A stretch of DNA of 64,000 nucleotides from Vitis vinifera. Its lineage: Eukaryota; Streptophyta; Magnoliopsida; Vitales; Vitaceae. The translations under genes and the position numbers were made by a program. This document shows, in pieces, positions 24,011-35,100 of this stretch; the first letter of the stretch is position 1, and the number at the start of each line of letters is the position of its first letter. The DNA is taken from NCBI RefSeq assembly GCF_030704535.1, contig NC_081821.1, positions 6,339,001-6,403,000 of the forward strand. The letters run 5' to 3'. The notes beneath the pieces were generated by a model. The model did not search any database and had not been told where the DNA came from. It saw only the letters and a program-made list of their open reading frames with translations.

Positions 24011-24016
<6 letters not shown>

Positions 24017-24019
24017 TAT

Positions 24020-25460
24020 TTAAAAGATGGGAGGTAGGCTAACACACCAAGCCCAACACAACCCAATTTTCAAATGGGCTAGGCATGACTCGACCTGCAA
24101 CCTATTTGGGTTTTTTAAAATCGTGTCTTGTCATGTCAACCTAATTGCCGTCTTTACTAAGAAATTTTTGTTTAGGTGTGGTGTATTTATTATCCACCCC
24201 TAATCATTCATATTGCTACAAATTTCTCTATGTGGGCCTACCATGGATACAATCATACTATATTCCATATTGAAGCGACAAGCACTTATTATATTGTGAT
24301 TCAATGGCTCACACAGAAACTATAGGACAAAACAACCAAAATATCCAAAGAAGCACGCCCTCTTGCCATTCAAGAATTGTCCCCATACAATGAATCATGA
24401 GAATTGAGACCTCCGTGAAATCTTCTAGAACCCGACACTTGATCATGATTTTCTAAAATTAGTGAAAAACTTCAAACATAGTATGAGTAGAAAAATAGAG
24501 GATCAATTTGACCATATTTTTTTATACCTATTTATACTTCTCCAAAATTCATCCCACAGAACAAGTTTTTGAAAAATTCATCCAATTATCATCTCTATTT
24601 TTTTTTCTACATATATTACGTTTATCTTATCATTTTTATTATATTAATTTGAAGAATTTGATTTACCTTTTACCAATATGGTATGAACATTCTAGCATGG
24701 AATTTAAGTTCGCCTCATGGAATGAGTTTTGGGATAGTTCAAAAGGTCCAAAAAGCATAGATGGAGAAAGACGAGGGCCCATTTGGGTGGATCGTGGGTC
24801 TAATCATTGTGGCCTATGGGCTCTACAAGCCTTTTGAAACCTTTCCAAAGAGGCAAAAGTCTTGCTCGGCGACAAAGGTGGGGGTTGGCCACTTTAGAGA
24901 AACTTTGTTCACATCTCCCTCCATAAATCATTTGCTCCAAATAATTAACTCATGCTTCCCGGCAGCTGAAAAAGTGAGTATGATTTGAGTCTTTGTTTTT
25001 CTGGTGTCTGTTAACTAACAATCCCTTTCTACTGTAAAACAAAAGAAAACACAGGATTCCAACAACATACAAATTGCAGAGACGTGATTTAGATGGATGA
25101 TGTCTCGAGGTTTATTTTTTAAAAGTTTAATCTTATAAGATTTGAGTTCAATATGCATATCATACTTCTTTAAATTCAACATGAAGTCGTAATCTCAAAA
25201 AAACAAAATGAAATTGGGAATTTAGGAGAAAATTATAATATATATTACAGATTTAATGATGTGTAAAAGCAGAAATGCCTGCAGTATCACTTTCTTGGAG
25301 ATATATTGAATATGACGAGGAATGATGGGGAAGAGGCAGAAGTTACATGGAAATGCAGGGGGAGGGAACGTGGAGGCTCGAGGAGGGCACGCGTAGCACA
25401 CATGTCTCACACGAGCGAGTGATGACGCCAAGTACAGCAGCGACGAAACCGTGGAGTTGA
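24020..25460. other. Intergenic DNA, no gene seen
   Basis: Short ORFs at 24508-24837 and 24761-24988 are not similar to families I know. The right-hand part (from about 25,300) is GC-richer and merges into the promoter region of the BRUTUS-like gene. Confidence 0.5.
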
Positions 25461-25468
25461 CCAAACCT

Positions 25469-25824
25469 CACGTGAGGACAAGATACGGACGGCATGAACT
25501 AACCTCAATTTTGTTCTTGAACTACCCCCACTAATTTTCTATTCCCTATTCTCCATCTTATAGTAAAAACCTTAACTCGCTTCATACGTCCGCGTCGATG
25601 TCTTTGATCGCCATTTGTCGGACGCATATGGCGAGTATCATATTTTTTATGCTCTGAGAATAGGTGCTAGATTAGAAACCTGGACTACGGCGTCGAAGGT
25701 GTAGAAGAGGGCTAACTCCACACTCTTATACTGCGCGTGAGTGACATTCCTCGCACCAGGGAATGAAGTTAGCTCATGCAGTCATGGAACTGCATCATGA
25801 TGCACTGGTGCGTTGCTCCACGTG
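25469..25824. promoter_or_regulatory. Two G-box motifs (CACGTG) upstream of the BRUTUS-like gene
   Basis: Palindromic CACGTG hexamers lie at 25469-25474 and 25819-25824, about 670 and 320 bp upstream of the start codon at 26141. In Arabidopsis, BTS and BTSL genes are induced under iron deficiency by bHLH factors that bind E/G-box elements. The motifs fit that control, but two hexamers can also occur by chance. Confidence 0.4.
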
Positions 25825-26140
25825 CTCAAGAGCCGCTTTGGACTCCATTCCAAAATATCGAAAACAGGAAGCACACAGCCTTTGGTCGGTTAGGTACTTA
25901 GGTGCGAAGTCCCTCTCAAACCACCGTGGCAATAAAACACCAAAACTGTTTTTAAAAAACAGAAACATAAAAAAAACACTATTCAAAGAAAGAAAAAAAA
26001 AATGGTGTTGGAAGAGAAAGCCAAGAGACGAAGAAGAGAGCTTCCAACCCCACAGCATTAAATCCACTCCCCATTTCCATGCTCCAGTTTCCTCTCTGCT
26101 CACTCTCCATTGATGGTGGATGGCGGCGCTCCGGCACTGA

Positions 26141-29100
26141 ATGGGCGGAGACGACGGCGGTGGCGGCGGCTGTGGGGTTTCTCCGGAACTTGCCTCGCAG
26201 ACGGAGGCGGAAGCGGCAGCGCAACCGCTAGAGCCGTTGTGCCGGTCGGTCTCCGGGGCCCAACTTCGGGACGCTCCGATTCTTCTCTTTGTGTTCTTCC
26301 ACAAGGCTCTGCGTGCAGAGCTCGCAGAGCTACGGCGGTTGGCGGCGGCGGAGAGTGGGTGCCGCGGAGGCAGCAGTAACGGCAATCTGGTCGTCGAAAT
26401 CCGCCGGCGGTTCGAGTTTTTGAAGCTTTTTTATAAGTATCATAGTGCTGCGGAGGATGAGGTCAGGTCAACTTAGCCTCTGTTTGGTTACTAAGAAAAT
26501 GATGGAAAATGGCATAATTTAGTTCTTTTGGTCCCATTTCAGCTCAACCAATCCAAATATTTGTGTTGGGATAGTTCATTTAAGGGTTTAATTTAATGAT
26601 GAAAAAGTGTAAGACTACAAAGTCTCAATTCGCTTTTCTTCTTCTTCTTTTTTTCCTGCATTTCTCCCCAATCAAACGGGTTCTGTCAATCTGAAAGTTT
26701 ATTTTCAAATATCAAATTCGTTTGGGTGTTGGTAAAACAGAGGAATCAAAAAACCCAAAATTTCAATTGTACATTTTCTCGTCTTGGTTTCAGAAAATAT
26801 TAGAAAAATCAACTCAAGTAAGCCAAGGAGTTGTATTAGAAAAAAATTTGCAAGTCTCGCATAACATTTTCTTAGCAACCAAAAGTACTACAACAATTCC
26901 CTATATTGATTCTTGCTTCCTGTGGTTTTGTAATGTTTTTAATTTATGGCAGAATTATTAGATTTATTAAACAGCACATTCAATTGCCTCTCCTTTTTGT
27001 GGCACGCATATGTATATACATGCATATATGGATTAGTCCATTAATGTTTTCTCTTTTCCTTTCACTTTTTAAAGAATAAAAAGTGAAAAAAAAAGAAGTA
27101 AAAAGAACAAGCATGTGCAAGAACTATAATTTATGAAACAATAGGCCAAGTGGAACTTTGATAATTGGTTATTATTATTATTAATGGTATCAATGCTGTT
27201 AACATATAAGCCCTAATGCTAGCTCAAATCTGACCCACTCTCTCTAAGTCAACTCAAAAAACTTGTAAAAATATAATAAAACCACTTATTAGGATAGGTA
27301 GATCGAAGACCAACCTAAACTCAATTATTATGTAAATAAGTTGCACCCCATTTACCCCACACTGACCCATTCAACAAACACTTATTAGGATAGGTAGATT
27401 GAAGACCCAACCTAAACTGGACCATTATGTAATTAAGTTGCACCCCATTTACTCCACACTGACCCATTCAACAAACGCTTATTAGGATAGGTAGACTGAA
27501 GATCCAACCTAAACTCGACCATTATGTAATTAAGTTGCACCCCATTTACCCCACGCTGACCTATTCAACAAAAAGATAAATACCAAAATAAACCTGTTTA
27601 TTTGAAAATGTTTGTTTCAAATATTGTATTTTGTATTTTGATTAACTGCATCAAAATGACACAACTTTATGCTCTCCAGAGTGTCTATTGTGCGATGATC
27701 TGGTACCAAGTGTAAAAATCAATTATCGGAAAATACAGACTAAATGAATTGCCAGATTGTCATAGAAATTATACAAGTCATGATGAAATGTACACATAAA
27801 ATAGAGATTTTTTTTTTCCTTTGTTTTTCCCTTTCCATGTCATCACTTAATATGACCTGAATGAACTGTTAGTGCATGACCCAAGTCTTACAGTCAAATG
27901 ATCCACATCTTCAACTCTCTCCTTGGCGGGGTACAATTTGAACTCCCATAATGCGAAAAGGAGACACATGACTATATCTATAACCTTATAAATTCTTGCT
28001 TTTCAACAATAAGTTTCTGATTGATGTTGCCTCATTGATATGCACGGAGTAGTGCATGCTGAAAAAATTAATTACACGCGTAGTCATTCTTCTCTTTTTC
28101 TTTAGCTATCGCAGGCTAGGATTCATGAATCCTCTTTTCGTGGAACCTTCATGCTGTGTAGTTGAAAGTACCAAAAGATCAACTGAAGTAAAAATGAAAT
28201 CTAACATTTCTATAATGCTGAATCACTCTTCTAGGTAGCTAGACAGTTAAAAGAAACTAAAATGCATTAATATGGCTAGGCCTTTTGGGCTCCTGTATAT
28301 ATCCCCCCATTCATTGGGTTTTCTCCCTTTTGGGATTTTCTTTATCCACATACACATGTGCACACCCATCTTCGGTCTCACCATGCTTTAGCAGGGATTA
28401 AATTGGAGTAAAAAGAGTTAAAAAAGAACAATAAACAATAAGGTAAACAGTCTTTGGAAACAAGAAAGTTGGCATGCCTTCCTATGTTGTTTAACTTTTG
28501 ACTCATCATTGGATGATGGTCAGTCATAGCTTTTGTGAAAGTTTATGGTTCTGTGAATTTGGTCTGAATTTTTCATTTTTGGCAGGTGATCTTTCTAGCA
28601 CTAGATGTGCACATAAAAAATGTGGCACATACATATTCACTTGAACATAAAAGCATAGATGATCTCTTCAGCTCTATTTTTCATTGCTTGGATGTTTTAA
28701 TGGAAGGTGATGCAAATACTGCCAAGCCATTTCAAGAACTCGTACTTTTAATCAGCACAATTCAAACCACCATTTGCCATCATATGCTGAAAGAAGAAGA
28801 GCAGGTACACATTTATTTATATTTACACTGACTTCACCACATTATGTAATTTATCACATGATTTTCATGAAAATTTTGCATAATGTAAATAAACTGATTT
28901 GGATGTCCCAACCAGGAAGGAGATAAAATAAACCAACCTGCACATATTGTAGGTTGGTGATAAAGAATGGACTGTTGGATAATTGAAATAAATTGCAAGC
29001 CAGGCTTGTGTTACTAAGTACTAAGGAAGCGAGGGCATTTAACTAGTTTTTGAGAAGGTTTTTTTTCCTTTTCCTTTTTGGACTTCTATTGGAAAATGAG

Positions 29101-32100
29101 ATGTCACATAAACGAATTATTCTTGATTCTTAAGATTATATACATTATTTAACAAAAAAAATTGCACTATATATTAATATGATCCACTTTTTTGTGGCAG
29201 GTTTTTCCTTTGCTTATGAAGCAATTCTCTCCCCAAGAACAGGCTTCTCTTGTTTGGCAGTTTATGTGTAGTGTTCCTGTACTCCTGCTGGAGGATTTCT
29301 TACCATGGATGACTTCTTTTCTTTCTCCAGAGGAACAAGTGAATGTAGTGAATTGTATAAAAGAAGTTGTACCTGAGGAAAAACTGCTGGAAGAGGTAAA
29401 CCCTAAGTCAAGTTCTTACCCTATTATTGAATCACTTTCCTGCCTGTAATGAGTTCAAATATATCTCTGAAGGTGGTAATCTCCTGGCTTGGTAACAATA
29501 ACCAACCTTTTGGATCCCCCACTAGAATTGGAGAAGAAGCTCAAAGTGTTGGACCTGCAAATTTGAAGGATGCACTGAAAGTGTATTCATCTAAGAGTTT
29601 TTCTACAGAAATTCGGCAATGGAAGGAAGTGTTTGGTCTCAAGACCAATGTTGGACAAAATCCAGTTGATGGCCTTCATCTTTGGCATGGTGCCATTAGG
29701 AAAGATTTGAAAGGAATTTTGGAGGAGCTATATCAAATAAGAAGCTCAGACAGTTTCTCAACATTAGCTTCAGTTATTGTCCAGCTAAAATTTCTTGCAG
29801 ATGTTCTTATCTTCTATAGGTAATATGGCTGCTGAAGCAATTCTCTCTTGTTAGGCAATTCTCTATTTGATACAGGTGTCAACTGGAGGATCTGAGTTAA
29901 ATTACTAGTTCCTCTTCTTGTCACTTGTTCTATTCCTCAATTGATGCATTTTTATTTGCAGCAATGCATTGGATAAAATATTTTATCCTCTGTTAGATCT
30001 GCTTTCCGATGGCTGCCTCTCTCCCTCCTACAAACGATTTCCAGATGAAAGTCAAATTGAAGGTCTACAGAGATTGTTACACTATAATGCTAAAAATGGG
30101 ATCCCTTTGTCCAAGTTTGTGGAGAAGCTTTGTTGGGAACTGGAGTCTTTTGTTATGGGGATTGGTGACCACTTGGTTTTTCAAGAAATGGAGGTACATT
30201 ATTCTTTTCATTCTTAGGTTACATTTTCAGTTTTATTAAGCAATTTATTTACAAACAAGATATCCAGATTCTCATTGAACATTTTATTTATAATAAGTTT
30301 GCCTTTGTCACTGTCGTTTTCATAATTTTTGAAGTTCTTATCAGGTATTTCCCCTTATTAGCGCAAAGTGCAGCCATGAACTGCAGAAGTGGCTACTGTA
30401 CATGAGCCTTCTTATGATGCCACTTGGATTGCTGAAATGTGTAATTACCTGGTTCTTGGCTCATTTATCTGAGGAAGAATCCAAGTCTATTCTGAAAAGC
30501 ATAAAGCAGGAAGATTCTTTAGTCAATATGTCCTTTGCATCCCTCTTGCATGAGTGGGTTCGCATTGGTTATTCAGGTAAAACCTCAGTGGAAAAATTCA
30601 GAAAGGACTTGCAGGAAATGTTCAAGAGCAGAAGCTCTTTTCACTCTGATCAAATTGAGGAAGATGGTCGATCTTTTTTCTCACCTTCAGATGCAAAACC
30701 TTGTGAAAGATCTAACCCTGGGCTGATGAAACCAATCCCTGGCAACAAGGCCACTCATTCTGTGAATGATTCTTCATCCTCTGGTTCCCACACCTCTGAG
30801 AAGTATGGTACATCCTACTCAAGTGGGATCAATTTGCATATATTTTTCCCTGGGACATTGAAGATATTCCATCCTGTCCCTAACTTTCCTGATGGGATGG
30901 GTGATGCCAGTTCCATTCTTAATCTTGAACCAAGACCAGTGGACCTTATCTTTTTTTTCCACAAGGCCCTCAAAAAAGACCTGGAATTCCTTGTCTTTGG
31001 TTCAGCTAAGTTGGCTGAAAACACTGGATACCTTGCTGACTTCCATCGGCGCTTTCGTCTCATACGTTTTCTCTATCAAATTCATAGTGATGCAGAGGAT
31101 GAGATTGCCTTTCCAGCTTTGGAGGCAAAGGGAAAAGGCCAGAACATTAGCCACTCGTACACAATTGACCACAAATTGGAAGTTGAACACTTCAATAAAT
31201 TATCCTTTATTCTAGATGAGATGTCCAAATTGCATATTTCAGTTTCTGGTGTTCATTTCGATAAGATGGATCAGAGAATGCTGAAGTACCATCAGCTGTG
31301 TATGAAGCTCCATGATATGTGCCAATCACTGCAGAAGATACTATGTGATCATGTTAATCATGAAGAGATTGAACTTTGGCCCCTATTCAGAGAATGCTTC
31401 TCCAACAAGGAGCAAGAAAAGATAATAGGAAGCATTCTTGGAAGAATGAGAGCAGAAATCCTACAGGAAATAATACCCTGGCTTATGGCATCTTTAACAC
31501 CAAAAGAACAGCATGCCATGATGTCCTTATGGCGTAAGGCTACCAAAAATACAATGTTTGAAGAATGGTTAGGAGAATGGTGGGATGGTGTGAATCAGTA
31601 TGACATAGCTAAGGTGGTGGAGGAGTCAAAAATGCCTCAGCCATGGTTGGCTGATCCATTAGAAGTTGTCTCGAGGTATCTTTATAAAGAAGATACTGGT
31701 GAGGAGGTTTCTGAAAAAAGTGATGAGTTTCTGCTAAACGATTCTGTCAGCGCTAATATTATGCTGCCTGGAAATCATGCTGTGGACAATAAAGAAAAAC
31801 TTCTTAATGAAGACCACGACAATCACCAATGCTCAGAATGTAAGAAGCCTTACAGTGAAAATGAGAAGAAGAGATCCAATGAAGTAGCTGATGTAACAAA
31901 TCAGGTCAATAGACCAGGTCAGCTTTTGCAAGATAATCAGCAGTTCAGCCATCAGGAGCACCTTCTGTCAATGAGTCAGGACGATTTGGAAGCTGCAATA
32001 AGAAGAGTATCCCGTGATTCTTCTTTAGATCCTCAAAAGAAATCACATATAATCCAGAACCTGCTAATGAGGTTAACAATAAGCATCCCTTGCTTTTTTT

Positions 32101-35100
32101 ATTCTTTTCTTTTTTGTAGTTTTTAGTATGATAGCTTTGAGGTTCCTGTTGACATGGTCTATTGAGTGCATAGCAGGCATGCATTCTATTTATGACCATG
32201 AGTGCCCAGGTATTAAAGATGTCCTATAAAAGCACCATCATCTAATTGCATGATCCTATCCATGTAACTATATACTCTCTTTATATCCTTGCTTCCCTGG
32301 ACTAAAAAATGAAGTTTGATGGATGGGTTTAATGAATCAAGTGAATTTTCAACTGGTAGTTTACTGGTTTGGATTGCGGAATTGTATTTTTTATAGAGGT
32401 ACAACTTGATAAACAGATCATAAGGCAGGATATAAACTCTTAACTCATTTAATAGGAATTTACATAGTTCTATGACTTACAAAAGAAAGTTCACTGCCCA
32501 AGTGATTTTAATATTGCATCTAGTGGACCTGAAATGGTGCCATGTTGGCAGACATTATGCTTGGAAAGCTTAATTCTCTTTTCTTCCTACAATGTCTTTG
32601 TGTGTTACTATACACTTGTATAGAACTTGACATAAGCTTCCCTGATGTTTCAGTCGCTGGATTGTCAGACAACAAAAATCTCATTCAGAAGTTGCTGTCT
32701 TGGGTAGTGGGAAAGAAATTCCAGGTCAATGTCCATCTTATCGGGACCCTCTCAAACTAACTTTTGGTTGCAAACATTACAAGAGGAACTGTAAGCTTGT
32801 TGCAGCCTGCTGCAACCAGCTTTATGCATGCAGACTTTGCCATGATGATGTGACTGATCATTCAATGGATAGGTACATATGGCATGAGTTAAATATTTTC
32901 CTTTTTGTTTTTCCTTATTTACATTTTTGCTGCTGCTTCCAATACATGTGCAGGAAAAAAACTACAAAGATGATGTGCATGAGATGCTTGGTAATTCAAC
33001 CAGTTGGTCCAACATGCTCTACTGCTTCTTGTGATAATTTATCTATGGCAAAATACTATTGCAGGATCTGCAAATTTTTTGATGATGAAAGGTAATGTAG
33101 CCAGATTTACTTACTTTTTTTACTGAAAATATAATGGGTAAGTTTGTTGAAATCATGGCCTTCACTACAACAGTACTCGCTTATCTTTTTTCTGCAAGTT
33201 GTTTTTTATCTTTTTCGCCAACCACTTTTTTCAACAAGAAAAAGAAAATATTGCAAAATTTTGATGTGCAGTAAACAGCTTTAATTTGATTTTTGATTAG
33301 TAATTTAATTTATGTTTCTTTAGTAATTATTTCTAGAGTAAGTCATACAAGAAAACAAACTTCGTGTAGAGAAGTTTAGAAATCTTTAATGACCCATGAT
33401 AATCTATAAGTACCTACAGGACATAAATTATATGTTGTCTGTCTCCATTTTAGAACAGATGTAGTGTTTTCATTCTGCCTCTGATAAGTGAGTGATGGTT
33501 ACTATTTTAAAATTAACAAACATTTTCTGTTATTTGGATGCATTGATGTATGGCATCTTTTCTTCTTTTTTTTTCCATCATGAAATTATAGATACACATC
33601 AATATAGGGAACATATGATGCAGAACAAGTTGTTCATATTTTTGTTTTACAGTTTGCTACTTTTCCTTTTGTACAACCTCCTGTAAAGGCCCCTTCTCCT
33701 TTAGGCCATTTGCTTATATGCTGTGATTAGCAGCCTCATATATTACTTTGTGAAGCTTTTGTAAAGTCATTTCTAGTTTATTATTCTGTTTTAGTTTGGT
33801 GATTTTTTTTTCCTATTTCAATTATTGGAAGGGAGAATATCAATTCAATACTAAGCATCCATTTTCAAATAGCTTTCATACAAAGATATAATATGTTAAT
33901 GGTACATGCAAAGCTACCCTCTTTTCTTTGAAAAGCTTTAACATTACATGATGATGAATAGGGATGTAATTGTTTTTTTTTAAAAATGGCTTCCTCAGTA
34001 ATTACAGGAATTCAAGAGGGAATATTTTGCCTATTGAGCCCTCTTTGATGAATCTCACTCTTGAGTTGTTGTTTAATGCAATACTGCATGAATGTTGCAT
34101 CTTAGGCTTCTCTAACTAGGGACTTCATACAACAACATTTGGATATATTTTCAGGCACCACCATTGAGACCTGGCCTAGGTGACCAGAGGTTGGGGTGGG
34201 ATGTGGGAGGTTCCATGTTTGATTCTCAATCGGGAAAAAAATAAATGTGCAGAAATTTGGGATATTAGTCTAACTCACTTTTTGACTTGAATGAAGACAT
34301 AGCACTAGCTCATTGGAAACTAAGGAATGACACCCATCAGAAATCTTACTTTGGGACCAACAAACTCCATTTCATCTTAATGGCTAATAAGATCTGCAGT
34401 TTGAAGGCTGCTCTAGGATTTGTAAGAATGTAGGCATGCATAGAAATGCATTTAGTCCAACTTAATATGTTTACCAACAATTTAACATCAGATCAATTTT
34501 AATAACGACATTCAAAAATTTATTTAATCCTCAGAGTTTGTTCCAGCAGAGTTCTGCTCTGTTCTCCAATGAGGTAAAACCATTTTTTCAAGGTTAGGCA
34601 TAACCACTGGTGGAAAAAAAAAGTCCAGGACTGAGGATGGGAATATGAGAAGAGAGGGAATCAATCAAAAGGACTGGTTTCCTGAAGGTTGGCTACTTGG
34701 CTTAGATTGATGCATGAATGATAGCAGGTTTTTGCAAACTTCAATACATTTAAAATGCCAAAGCCAAGAAGATAAGTGCCTCCCTTTATTTCCCTCCTCT
34801 CCCAACCTAATCACCTAGGAAACTTGAGCAATGAAATAGCATAGCCTTTGTATTTCTCCAGCATGAGTCAGGGTATCTACAGTCCCTTCAGAACTTCCTA
34901 ACCACTTCCTCATAAGTCAAGGTATCTTATAAAATTTACATGGGTGTATTGGTCAAGCTATCTCGTAAACTTTACATAGGTGTATTGTAACAAGTCTAGG
35001 ATTCAAACACCCAACTGATCATGATATGACAATTCAGTTTCCTTCAGTTTTACTCCTCCAAATTTGAGGTGTCATTAATTGACATCTTTCAGTATGTTAC

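Noticed and set aside
25795..26385. Minus-strand ORF of 196 aa across the BRUTUS-like first exon and promoter
   Set aside because: It is the antisense of a GC-rich exon with proven family similarity and has low-complexity Ser/Pro content. No family resemblance.
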